Origin: Nitrosarchaeum sp.
Lineage (GTDB): Archaea; Thermoproteota; Nitrososphaeria; Nitrososphaerales; Nitrosopumilaceae
Direction: 5' to 3'
DNA: 7,832 nucleotides
Assembly: GCA_009697485.1 (NCBI GenBank)
Contig: SICY01000031.1
Coordinates: 1-7,832, forward strand
In this document: positions 1 to 6,289 of the stretch, one piece after another
How the letters are laid out: each line of letters opens with the position of its first letter
Position numbering within the stretch: the stretch's first letter is position 1
The notes under the pieces: generated by a model
Told to the model about the DNA's origin: nothing
The model's input: the letters and a program-made list of their open reading frames with translations, nothing else
The model's database searches: none
Program-made: the position numbers and the translations under genes

Positions 1-502
1 CTAAATAATGAACTTGGTATATTGGATACATTGCCTCTCTGCTTTCAATAATTCCCTCTGCTGAATCTTTATCGTTTAATTTTGAAATCAATCTGCCCCA
101 ACTACCAACTGTTGGTTTGATCACTTTTGGATACCCATGTGTTTCTAAATGTTCTATTGCAGCATCTTTTGAAAATGCAACAGCTGCATATGGTGTTGGA
201 ACTCCATATTTTTTTAATAGCATATGTGTAAATAATTTATTTCCTGCAAAAATTCCTGTATTTAGACAATTAATTACATTTACACCCATCCCTTCAAGTG
301 CTGCAGTTGAGTGTAGATTTCGATAATAACTTACACACCTTTGAATAACTGGTCCATAATCTTCTGGTTTTTTTTCTAAATCTATTGCTAAATTCTTACA
401 GTCAACCATCTGTATGTTGATGTTCTTTTTTTTGCCAGCTTCTAACAGAGCTTTTTCTTCCCAACGGATGGTATCATAAAGAATTGTAACGTCAGGACTC
501 AC
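1..502 (-). CDS. lysX: LysX-type LysW ligase, second copy (partial; C-terminus beyond window)
   Basis: ATP-grasp (RimK-like) ligase that joins the alpha-amino group of alpha-aminoadipate (LysX) or glutamate (ArgX) to the C-terminal residue of the LysW carrier, with ATP hydrolysis, in the cytoplasm. The first 167 residues are visible; family members are near 280, so about 115 C-terminal residues lie past the left edge. Visible motifs: ILYDTIR (7-13), RCVSYYRNLH (55-64), LLKKYGVPTP (95-104), and the nucleotide-binding VIKPTVGSWGRL (127-138). The start is a GTG overlapping the lysW2 stop by 4 bases (GTGA), implying coupled translation; no nearby ATG would keep the N-terminal strand. It is clearly paralogous to the ligase at 5432-6289. 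GSWGRL matches Thermus LysX as I remember it, and homocitrate synthase is two genes upstream, so I favour the aminoadipate-specific LysX. Specificity is inferred, because the C-terminal substrate-binding part is missing. Confidence 0.87.
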   Translation of the reverse strand, partial: MSPDVTILYDTIRWEEKALLEAGKKKNINIQMVDCKNLAIDLEKKPEDYGPVIQRCVSYYRNLHSTAALEGMGVNVINCLNTGIFAGNKLFTHMLLKKYGVPTPYAAVAFSKDAAIEHLETHGYPKVIKPTVGSWGRLISKLNDKDSAEGIIESREAMYPIYQVHYL

Positions 503-666
503 TGTCCCCAATCCTCGCCAACCGATTGGGCAGGCTTTAATTGGAAACCGTTTGAGCCTTTTGCTAATTCAAAACTTGCGCCACATTCCGGACATGTTAC
601 AATTTCTCCTTCCACTGCATCATTTGGAATGGAAATATCTGCATCACATTCTTCACATTTTGACAT
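499..666 (-). CDS. lysW: LysW2, amino-group carrier protein with C-terminal Gln
   Basis: Small acidic zinc-binding carrier of 55 residues. In this family the gamma-carboxyl of the C-terminal Glu forms an isopeptide bond with the amino group of aminoadipate or glutamate, protecting it and presenting the substrate to LysZ, LysY and LysJ. Seen here: MSKCEEC start, four zinc-ligand cysteines (C4, C7, C25, C28) in two CxxC pairs, an acidic surface, and a tail SVGEDWGQ. The tail matches the family EDWGE signature except that the last residue is Gln (CAG at 502-504). The gene starts 22 bases after the homocitrate synthase stop, behind a purine-rich leader (GTGAGAGAG), and its TGA overlaps the GTG of the following ligase. 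It has the same length as LysW1 at 6289-6456. The family call is secure; whether this copy can be charged without prior deamidation of Gln55 is open. Confidence 0.92.
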   Translation of the reverse strand: MSKCEECDADISIPNDAVEGEIVTCPECGASFELAKGSNGFQLKPAQSVGEDWGQ

Positions 667-688
667 GTTTCTCTCTCACATTTCCTCT

Positions 689-1855
689 CTATTTATCGTT
701 AATTATCTTTTTTTCAAGTCTATCTTCCAGTGGAATCTCAATTAAATCGCCCATTCTGAGTTCTTTTAGACCTGCGGCAACTGCTTTGGCACCTGCATCG
801 TCTTTTTCAAGACCTAAAATTGACATCAAGTATGCCGCACCAGTTTTTCCTGCCAATTCCCCAAAGACGATTCTTCGTGTGTTGCCAACTGCTCTTGGTG
901 GGATTGGTTCATAGGCTGCAGGGTTTCGTAGTATTGCTGCAAGATGTGTTCCTGCTTTGTGTTTGTATGCAGAAGAACCTACAATTGGTTTTGAATCATA
1001 TGGTTTAATCGAAGTATACTCCTCGATTAGCCTAGACAAGTCTAGTAGCATATCTAATCTGAAATCATTTGGTGATTTGTATAGATATGTTAATGCTACT
1101 GCAACCTCTGCAAGAGGTGGAATACCTGTTCTTTCTCCTATTCCATCAATTGTGGTATGTATCTGATCTACTCCAGCATCACATGCAGAGAATGCATTAG
1201 CTACTGCAAATCCTATGTCATTGTGAACATGTGCATCAAGTGGAACGTCTATTACATCTCTTACTGTTTTAACAAAATTATACATCCCTATTGGACGCAT
1301 AATTCCAACAGTATCTGGCAAACTTATCCTGTCTACTCCTGCCTCTTCAATTGCCTTACACACCTTTAACAAAAATTCTGGTTCTGCTCTGCTTCCATCC
1401 TCAACTGTAAATCTAATTTTTAGACCATGTGATTTTGCATATTCTACTGTTTCAACTGCCCTGCTCAAGGCTTCTTCTCTTGTAATTCGTAGCTTATCTT
1501 TTAGATGAATATCTGAAATTCCAAGATATGCAGCACACCATTTTGCATCACAGCTTAATGAAATGTCTATGTCTTCCTTGAGAGCTCTTCCATGAGATAC
1601 GATGTCTGCTTTTAATCCTTGTTTGATAATTGTTTTAGTTGCTTCTTTGTGATCTTTGGAAACAACTGGTGAAATTTCAATTTGATCTACTCCGAAATAA
1701 TCTAACATCCATGCAATCTGTATTCTTTGTTTATTTGTAAATGAAACTCCTGGATGCTGTTCTCCTTCTCTTAGAGTACTGTCTAATACTTTGATTTTCT
1801 TTGGATTTTTGTCATATGCATTGTAGATGTTTGCATAGTGATTCGGATCTTTCAT
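689..1855 (-). CDS. Homocitrate synthase (LeuA-like family)
   Basis: Condenses acetyl-CoA with 2-oxoglutarate to homocitrate, the first step of the aminoadipate route to lysine. The 388-residue protein is a single TIM-barrel enzyme with a short C-terminal region. It lacks the roughly 120-residue leucine-regulatory domain of typical isopropylmalate synthase. Motifs: DSTLREGEQ (25-33, with metal and catalytic residues), metal-binding HVHND (209-213), GIGERTG (238-244) and the late HKAGTH (299-304). Specificity clues favour homocitrate synthase: H88 in ADIVSH and R148 in IRFTVED line up with H72 and R133 of the Thermus enzyme, which contact 2-oxoglutarate as I recall. One feature points the other way: LPDTVG (179-184), where Thermus has LADTVG and isopropylmalate synthase has PDTVG. 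The ATG lies about 30 bases after a TATA-like element. It heads a second unit with lysW2 and a lysX. Isopropylmalate or citramalate synthase is the alternative but less likely. Confidence 0.82.
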   Translation of the reverse strand: MKDPNHYANIYNAYDKNPKKIKVLDSTLREGEQHPGVSFTNKQRIQIAWMLDYFGVDQIEISPVVSKDHKEATKTIIKQGLKADIVSHGRALKEDIDISLSCDAKWCAAYLGISDIHLKDKLRITREEALSRAVETVEYAKSHGLKIRFTVEDGSRAEPEFLLKVCKAIEEAGVDRISLPDTVGIMRPIGMYNFVKTVRDVIDVPLDAHVHNDIGFAVANAFSACDAGVDQIHTTIDGIGERTGIPPLAEVAVALTYLYKSPNDFRLDMLLDLSRLIEEYTSIKPYDSKPIVGSSAYKHKAGTHLAAILRNPAAYEPIPPRAVGNTRRIVFGELAGKTGAAYLMSILGLEKDDAGAKAVAAGLKELRMGDLIEIPLEDRLEKKIINDK

Positions 1856-1880
1856 TACAGAAAACGTTCACATAAATTGA

Positions 1881-1896
1881 GAATATAAGTATATTC
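1881..1896. repeat. Perfect 7+7 palindrome over the TATA element (candidate operator)
   Basis: GAATATA, then AG, then TATATTC: two perfect 7-base arms around a 2-base centre. It covers the whole TATA-like element of the homocitrate synthase promoter. Lrp-family regulators bind AT-rich palindromes of about 15 bases, and an Lrp/LysM-like gene ends 76 bases away. Occupancy here would compete with TBP, giving repression. This role is inference; AT-rich palindromes also arise by chance around TATA boxes. Confidence 0.45.
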
Positions 1897-1929
1897 GTAC
1901 TACTTTCGCTGAAAATGACTTGCGATGAT

Positions 1930-1940
1930 CCTAATTTAGG
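1930..1940. repeat. Short palindrome CCTAA-T-TTAGG
   Basis: A perfect 5+5 inverted repeat with a one-base centre, in the gap between the regulator gene and homocitrate synthase. Its centre is about 46 bases upstream of the centre of the TATA palindrome. It could be an upstream site for the same or another regulator, or a chance palindrome; no T-run follows it, so it does not look like a terminator. Confidence 0.25.
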
Positions 1941-1971
1941 TAAGTCTGGAAATTATAAACCGAAAGTCGTT

Positions 1972-2391
1972 TTATGCTACTTTTCTTAAAATGATTACTG
2001 TGTTGGTGTCAATCACACCTGGAATTTTTCTTAATGCATCTATGCTGCTGTTTATTTCAGAGATATTTGTTGCGCTGATTATTGTAGTTATGTCATACTG
2101 ACCTGTAATCTCATAAACTGTTTTGACTCCTTCTAATTTTGCAAGTTTTTCTGAAACTTTTGATGTGTCTGTTGCAGAATCTACAGATATCAAAACAATA
2201 GCACTTGTGGCATTTTCTTCTCCTATCTCAACAGTGAATCTTTTGATCGTCTTACTGTCTACGAGATTTTTTACTCTTCTTCTAACAGCTGATTCTGATA
2301 ATTTTAGTTTCTTTCCAATATCTACAAAAGATTCTCTAGAGTCTTCTTTAAGAAAATTTATTATTTTTTCATCTACCTTGTCTTTATACAT
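1972..2391 (-). CDS. lysM: Lrp/AsnC-family regulator, LysM-like
   Basis: DNA-binding feast/famine regulator of 139 residues. The N-terminal part is a helix-turn-helix (about 6-52: VDEKIINFL, then IGKKLKLSESAVRRRV with the recognition helix near 32-43). The C-terminal part is the RAM/AsnC effector domain (about 62-137), including the effector-loop motif EITGQYDI (94-101). In Sulfolobus, LysM is an Lrp-like regulator in the lys cluster that responds to lysine, and gene position supports the same role here. I chose the ATG at 2391 over an in-frame TTG at 2421. The ATG has GAGGAG (2407-2402) ten bases before it and gives the usual MxxxVDxKI start; the TTG would lengthen the overlap with lysJ. With the ATG the overlap is 8 bases. 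It is the last gene of unit 1. Lysine or arginine is the likely effector, but the sequence does not show which. Confidence 0.85.
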   Translation of the reverse strand: MYKDKVDEKIINFLKEDSRESFVDIGKKLKLSESAVRRRVKNLVDSKTIKRFTVEIGEENATSAIVLISVDSATDTSKVSEKLAKLEGVKTVYEITGQYDITTIISATNISEINSSIDALRKIPGVIDTNTVIILRKVA

Positions 2392-3559
2392 TATTTTTTT
2401 GCTCCTCTTTAGTAAGTACAATATCTAGGGTTTGTAAAACTTTCGTTATGTCTTCTTTAGATATTACTAATGGCGGAAGAATTCTTAGAATATTTCTACC
2501 TGAATATAGCATTAGAATTCCTTCTTTCATAAGGTTCATTAGAATGTCTTTCACCTCGAATTTTAATTCTACGCCTATCATCAATCCCTTTCCTCTGATT
2601 TCTCTAATTATGGAATGTTTTTCTTTTAACTTTTCCAAACCTTCTCTGAATAGTTTTCCCATCTTCTCAGAATTTTCAATCAGGCCATCTTGTGTAAGTG
2701 CTTGTAATGTTGCTATTCCTGCAGCACAAGAAAGGGGATTTCCTCCAAATGTTGAAGAATGTTCTCCTTTACTCATTGAAGCAAGAATATCTGGTCTTAC
2801 TAAAGTTGCACCCATTGGAACTCCCCCTGCAATACCCTTTGCAAGACATAAGATATCTGGTGCAGTATTCCAATGATCACACGCCCATAGTCGTCCCGTT
2901 CTACCTAACCCTGCTTGTATTTCGTCAAAAATTAGAAGAATTCCTTTTTCGTCACAAATCTTTCTTACTTCTTGTAAAAATCCATCTGGCGCAACATTGA
3001 TTCCGCTTTCACCTTGAATTGGTTCTAAAATAACAAATGCAGTATCTTCATCAATTGTAGAGCGAAGAGATTCAATATCTCCAAATGATGCAAAAGAAAC
3101 TTTTTCAACTAGTGGTTCAAACGCTTTTTTGTATTTTGGATTAAATGTTAACGAGAGAGCCCCAAGTGATTTTCCATGGTATGATCCTTTCATTGCAACC
3201 ATTCCTTTTTTACCGGTGAACTTTCTCGCAAATTTTATTGCAGCTTCTACTGCTTCTGCACCGCTGTTGTTTAGGTGAACTTGAGTCAATCCTTTTGGTG
3301 CAAGACCAATTAATGTTTTGAGAAATTCTTCTCTGGTTTTATTGTATAGTGAACTGTGTACTGTGATTATTTTATCTACTTGTTCTTTGATTGCTTTCAC
3401 AACTCTTTTATTTTGGTGTCCGACAATTGCTACACCGTATCCTCCCATACAATCAATGTACTCTTTTCCATCAACATCCCAAACATGAGCTCCAACTCCT
3501 TTTTCAATTGTAACTGGAAATCTTTGATACAGACCTCCCATAAAGTCATCTTCAGTCAT
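2384..3559 (-). CDS. lysJ: LysJ/ArgD-type aminotransferase acting on LysW-bound semialdehyde
   Basis: PLP-dependent class III (acetylornithine-type) aminotransferase. In the LysW pathway it transfers an amino group from glutamate to LysW-bound aminoadipate semialdehyde, giving LysW-lysine, or to the glutamate semialdehyde, giving LysW-ornithine. The length of 391 residues is normal. Motifs in order: NNSGAEAVEAA (97-107, phosphate binding), GSYHGKSLG (125-133), LEPIQGE (178-184), FDEIQAGLGRTG (211-222, with D212 for the PLP ring nitrogen), LAKGIAGGVPMGA (239-251, with K241 as Schiff-base lysine), and STFGGNPLSCAA (269-280). The ATG overlaps the lysZ stop by 8 bases and is preceded at 5 bases by GGTGAT, which pairs with the archaeal 16S rRNA tail. 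As the only such enzyme in the cluster it probably serves both branches. An acetylornithine aminotransferase would look the same, so the LysW assignment rests on context. Confidence 0.9.
   Translation of the reverse strand: MTEDDFMGGLYQRFPVTIEKGVGAHVWDVDGKEYIDCMGGYGVAIVGHQNKRVVKAIKEQVDKIITVHSSLYNKTREEFLKTLIGLAPKGLTQVHLNNSGAEAVEAAIKFARKFTGKKGMVAMKGSYHGKSLGALSLTFNPKYKKAFEPLVEKVSFASFGDIESLRSTIDEDTAFVILEPIQGESGINVAPDGFLQEVRKICDEKGILLIFDEIQAGLGRTGRLWACDHWNTAPDILCLAKGIAGGVPMGATLVRPDILASMSKGEHSSTFGGNPLSCAAGIATLQALTQDGLIENSEKMGKLFREGLEKLKEKHSIIREIRGKGLMIGVELKFEVKDILMNLMKEGILMLYSGRNILRILPPLVISKEDITKVLQTLDIVLTKEEQKNNV
2402..2407 (-). promoter_or_regulatory. Ribosome binding site deciding the lysM start
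   Basis: GAGGAG on the minus strand, inside the last codons of lysJ and ten bases before the ATG at 2391. It favours that ATG over the upstream TTG at 2421. Spacing is slightly long. Confidence 0.5.
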
Positions 3560-4355
3560 GTTGAATCACCGTACAGTTATCGTGTGCAATTGCCGATGAT
3601 ATAGGATTTTCTCTTTGACCATTTGCAATGAGTGCCTCTTTTACTCCCATATCTAGGGCTTCAGTAGCTGCAAGAATTTTCTTTTCCATACCTGGACCTA
3701 TCTTTGGTCTGATCTCCTTCGCTTCTGCTAATGTTAGTTTAGTTACAAGTTTGTCATCCATCAAAAGTCCATCTACATTTGTTATGAACAACACTTTGTC
3801 AGATCCTACGCTTCCTGCCACATATGCTGCTGCTCTGTCTCCGTCGACATTGAGAAAATCTGATTCTTCACTAATTGCAATAGGTGAAATTACAGGCGTC
3901 AAACCTTGATCTAAAAGTGATTTAATGAAATCTGAATTGACTTTTGTAATTTTACCTGTATACCCACCATCGATTGCCTGTTTTCGACCTTTTTCGTTGA
4001 TAATTAGTAGTGTTTTTTTTCTCTCTGCTTGAATTACTTTGGCATCAACACCTGAAAGACCAATTGCATTGATTCCATTTTTTTGAAGCATTTGAACAAT
4101 TGTCTTATTGATTCGCCCAGACATTACCATTGTAAAAATTTCTACTGTTTCTTTGTCTGTGTATCTACTCTTTATTCCGCTAGGTGATGTTACAAATTTT
4201 GGTTCTTTTCCAAGTTGCTCACAAACTTTTGTAACTTCTTTTCCTCCTCCGTGAACTATGATTATTCCTTCTGTCTCTGCAACTTTTTTAATATCTGAAA
4301 TAGTTGATGGATGTAAATTGTCTACTACGCTTCCACCGATTTTGATTGTGATCAT
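3552..4355 (-). CDS. lysZ: LysZ/ArgB-type kinase acting on LysW-bound substrate
   Basis: Amino acid kinase family member of 267 residues that phosphorylates the side-chain carboxyl of LysW-bound aminoadipate or glutamate with ATP. It resembles N-acetylglutamate kinase; the LysW specificity comes from the neighbouring genes. Motifs: KIGGSV (5-10, with K5 at the phosphates), VHGGGKEV (34-41, oxyanion/phosphate loop), GLSGVDA (99-105), the substrate and ATP loop NVDGDRAAAYVA (169-180), and the late GPGMEKKI (220-227), where the lysine typically stabilises phosphoryl transfer. It starts 2 bases after the lysY stop with no clear ribosome binding site, suggesting translational coupling, and overlaps lysJ by 8 bases. 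As the only kinase of this type here it is likely shared by the lysine and arginine branches. The family call is secure; the dual role is inference. Confidence 0.9.
   Translation of the reverse strand: MITIKIGGSVVDNLHPSTISDIKKVAETEGIIIVHGGGKEVTKVCEQLGKEPKFVTSPSGIKSRYTDKETVEIFTMVMSGRINKTIVQMLQKNGINAIGLSGVDAKVIQAERKKTLLIINEKGRKQAIDGGYTGKITKVNSDFIKSLLDQGLTPVISPIAISEESDFLNVDGDRAAAYVAGSVGSDKVLFITNVDGLLMDDKLVTKLTLAEAKEIRPKIGPGMEKKILAATEALDMGVKEALIANGQRENPISSAIAHDNCTVIQHD
3564..3569 (-). promoter_or_regulatory. Ribosome binding site of lysJ
   Basis: GGTGAT on the minus strand, inside the end of lysZ and 5 bases before the lysJ ATG at 3559. It matches the archaeal GGAGGTGATC consensus and supports this start over the internal Met7. 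Confidence 0.5.
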
Positions 4356-4357
4356 TT

Positions 4358-5404
4358 CTATACTGGAGTGAGCGGTGTGTATCTCAAGCCATCCATCTCA
4401 TCAAATCCACACATGACATTCATGTTTTGTATGGCAGAACCGGCTGCACCTTTCATTAGATTATCGGATGCTGAAATGGCAATCAATCTATGGTTTTCTT
4501 CATCTATGTCAAAACCTATATCACAAAAGTTTGAACCGACTATAAATTTTGGATCTGGGAATTTATACAATCCATTTTTATCTCGAATCAATCGAATAAA
4601 TCTTTCTTGGCCATAAGCTTCACGATATATTTTCCATATTTCTTTTTCATCGATATCTTTTTTCATAAATGTGTGATTTGTACATAAAATTCCACGAACT
4701 ACATCTACTGCGTGTGGACTCATTGAGACACGAATTTTCTTTCCTGCAATTTCACTTAGCTCTTGTTCTATTTCACCGGTGTGTCTGTGTTTTGCTGGCT
4801 TGTATGGTCTGATAACTCCTGCTCTCATTGCATGAGCAGTTCCTGAACCAGAACCTGCTCCTGATGAGCCAATCTTAGAATCTACAATGATGTGTTCTAA
4901 ATCAATTAAATCATTTCGAATAAGTGGTGCAAGTGCTAACATGGAAGTCACTGCCATACACCCTGGACAAGAAACTAGTTGTGCTTTTTTGATTTGCTCT
5001 CTATGTAATTCTGGAACTCCAAATACTGATTTTGGTAAATAATCTGGATGTGGATGTTCCCAGCCATACCATTTATCATAATCTGCAGGATTGTGCAATC
5101 TATAATCTGCACTCAAATCAATAACCTTTAGACCTCTGTCATACAATGCTTTTACAATTTCAGTTGCTGTTCCATGTGGAACTGCAGTAAACACTATGTC
5201 GCATTTATCTGTCATTTTGTCATAATCTAATTCCGAAAAAGTCAGATCGGTAAATCCTTTCAAACTAGGTTGAATTCTGTGAAGATACTCACCAACATGT
5301 TGTCGTGAGGTGACCATTGCGATCTCTACATCTGGATGATTTACTAAGAGGCGAAGTGTTTCTCCTCCGACATAACCTGATGCTCCTACAACACCAACTT
5401 TCAT
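4358..5404 (-). CDS. lysY: LysY/ArgC-type reductase acting on LysW-bound acyl phosphate
   Basis: NADPH-dependent acyl-phosphate reductase of 348 residues, homologous to N-acetyl-gamma-glutamyl-phosphate reductase. It reduces the LysW-bound acyl phosphate to the semialdehyde through a thioester enzyme intermediate. Motifs: Rossmann loop GASGYVGGE (7-15), AVPHGTA (74-80), LSADYRL (97-103), the nucleophile C149 in SCPGCMAV (145-152), GSSGAGSGSG (179-188), and the catalytic-His region HRHTGEIEQEL (206-216), with H208 the likely base. The residue before PGC is Cys146, where ArgC proteins usually have Asn, making a CxxC. The ATG is preceded by a good ribosome binding site and follows the ligase by 27 bases, a looser junction than its neighbours. 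It is probably shared by both branches. Plain ArgC acting on N-acetyl substrates is made unlikely by the linked lysW and ligase genes. Confidence 0.9.
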   Translation of the reverse strand: MKVGVVGASGYVGGETLRLLVNHPDVEIAMVTSRQHVGEYLHRIQPSLKGFTDLTFSELDYDKMTDKCDIVFTAVPHGTATEIVKALYDRGLKVIDLSADYRLHNPADYDKWYGWEHPHPDYLPKSVFGVPELHREQIKKAQLVSCPGCMAVTSMLALAPLIRNDLIDLEHIIVDSKIGSSGAGSGSGTAHAMRAGVIRPYKPAKHRHTGEIEQELSEIAGKKIRVSMSPHAVDVVRGILCTNHTFMKKDIDEKEIWKIYREAYGQERFIRLIRDKNGLYKFPDPKFIVGSNFCDIGFDIDEENHRLIAISASDNLMKGAAGSAIQNMNVMCGFDEMDGLRYTPLTPV

Positions 5405-5409
5405 GATAA

Positions 5410-5416
5410 CCCTCCC
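5410..5416 (-). promoter_or_regulatory. Strong ribosome binding site of lysY
   Basis: GGGAGGG on the minus strand, 5 bases before the lysY ATG, within the 27-base gap after the ligase gene. It is the clearest Shine-Dalgarno sequence in the window, so lysY can initiate independently rather than by coupling. Confidence 0.6.
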
Positions 5417-5431
5417 GTAAGGAAGTATAAT

Positions 5432-6289
5432 TTATTTCCTAACATAGTTTAAAGCAAATTCTACCATTTCTTTTGGAATATTTCGTCGTGACACTCTTGC
5501 CAACCCCTTAAACTCAACGGTATTGTTAACCTCATGTACTACCAACCCTCGCTTTTCATCTTCCATTATGTCGATCCCTAAAATTCCTCCACCCATAGCT
5601 TTTGATGCTTTTGTAGATATTTCTTCGATCTCTTTTGTGATCTCACATAATTCTGGATCTGCTCCTAATGCTATGTTTGTTTTAAAACCACCTGATGATT
5701 TTCTATACATGGCAGCTATTGGTTCATCGCCAACTGTGATGACCCGAATATCTCTTGGTGGTCTTTTTATCAATTCTTGAAGATAGAAAATTCTATCATG
5801 TGGGCTATCTGTAATATCTCTAATCTCAAATAATGCATCTGCTGTATCCTTGTCTTTTAGTTGCATTACCCCTCTGCCCCAACTTCCTATGACTGGTTTG
5901 ATTACTAGAGGATATCCGATTTTTTCTATATTTTCTGATGCACTTTCACTTGAAAATGAAAAATATGTTTTTGGTGTAGGGACATTGTATTTTTTCAAAA
6001 GTAGAGTCATGAACATTTTATTTCCGCATTGATTTGCAACTTGAAATTTATTGAGTACTGGTACGTCCATAAATTCAAGACTGGCAGTAAAATGCAGCCC
6101 TCTAAAATAACTGACACATCTTTCTAAAACAACATCCCCAAAGTCAAAATCCTTTCTTTTACTATCTGTATTGATTTGGGTGGTTTTGGCGTCTAGCATT
6201 ACTGCATTGTGACCTAGATTTGATGCTTCTTTTTCAAGCATCTTTTCTTCCGTTCTTAGGCGGTCAAATACAATACAAATTTTTGACAT
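5432..6289 (-). CDS. LysX/ArgX-type LysW ligase, first copy (probably the arginine branch)
   Basis: Complete ATP-grasp ligase of 285 residues, normal for LysX/ArgX. It ligates glutamate or aminoadipate to the C-terminal Glu of LysW1. Motifs: IVFDRLR (6-12), RCVSYFRGLH (57-66), CGNKMFMTLLLKKYNVPTP (88-106), nucleotide-binding VIKPVIGSWGRG (129-140, with K131), IRVITVGDEPIAAMYR (181-196), GIDI with D240, and HEVNNTVEFKGL (252-263), where E253 and N255 are probable metal ligands. The ATG overlaps the lysW1 stop by one base (TAATG). Codons for the carrier tail supply a GGGGAG ribosome binding site (6299-6294). Adjacency to argG, and differences from the ligase at 1-502 (GSWGRG against GSWGRL), make me favour ArgX, the glutamate-specific form. 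LysX or a dual-specificity enzyme remains possible, so no symbol is given. Confidence 0.88.
   Translation of the reverse strand: MSKICIVFDRLRTEEKMLEKEASNLGHNAVMLDAKTTQINTDSKRKDFDFGDVVLERCVSYFRGLHFTASLEFMDVPVLNKFQVANQCGNKMFMTLLLKKYNVPTPKTYFSFSSESASENIEKIGYPLVIKPVIGSWGRGVMQLKDKDTADALFEIRDITDSPHDRIFYLQELIKRPPRDIRVITVGDEPIAAMYRKSSGGFKTNIALGADPELCEITKEIEEISTKASKAMGGGILGIDIMEDEKRGLVVHEVNNTVEFKGLARVSRRNIPKEMVEFALNYVRK

Larger units (their letters stand above)
1856..1971 (-). promoter_or_regulatory. Intergenic promoter region of the homocitrate synthase-lysW2-lysX2 unit
   Basis: This 116-base gap is the only sizeable break within the minus-strand gene run. On the minus strand a TATA-like ACTTATATTC (1890-1881) is centred about 30 bases before the ATG, which fits a transcript with a leader of only a few bases, as is common in archaea. 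A purine-rich AGCGAAAGTAG lies upstream. No T-run of five or more follows the regulator gene on the minus strand, so read-through from unit 1 cannot be excluded. Promoter assignment is by position and composition only. Confidence 0.55.

Noticed and set aside
552..914. Plus-strand open frame of 120 codons, and other plus-strand frames opposite the named genes (for example 2123-2428, 2448-2876, 2698-3000, 3628-3909, 4368-4616, 5523-5780)
   Set aside because: All lie antisense to genes with clear family motifs, have low-complexity Ser/Leu/Ile/Phe-rich translations expected from the reverse strand of AT-rich genes, and show no recognisable domain or promoter.
689..1855. 2-isopropylmalate synthase (leuA) for the LeuA-like gene
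   Set aside because: It is short with no leucine-regulatory domain, has the His and Arg of homocitrate synthases, and lies next to lysW2 and lysX2. The PDTVG motif keeps some doubt.
1941..1971. Transcription terminator after the Lrp/LysM-like gene
   Set aside because: No T-run of five or more appears on the minus strand downstream of the stop; the small CGA-AAG-TCG inverted repeat at 1961-1969 is too short to matter.
2392..2421. Longer form of the Lrp/LysM-like regulator starting at TTG (149 residues)
   Set aside because: It adds ten residues not expected in the family and extends the overlap with lysJ; the ATG at 2391 has a ribosome binding site and the normal N-terminus.
2384..5404. Classical N-acetyl arginine pathway (argC, argB, argD) as the identity of the three central enzymes
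   Set aside because: No acetyltransferase is present, and two lysW genes with LysX-type ligases flank them, so the carrier-linked pathway explains the cluster better.
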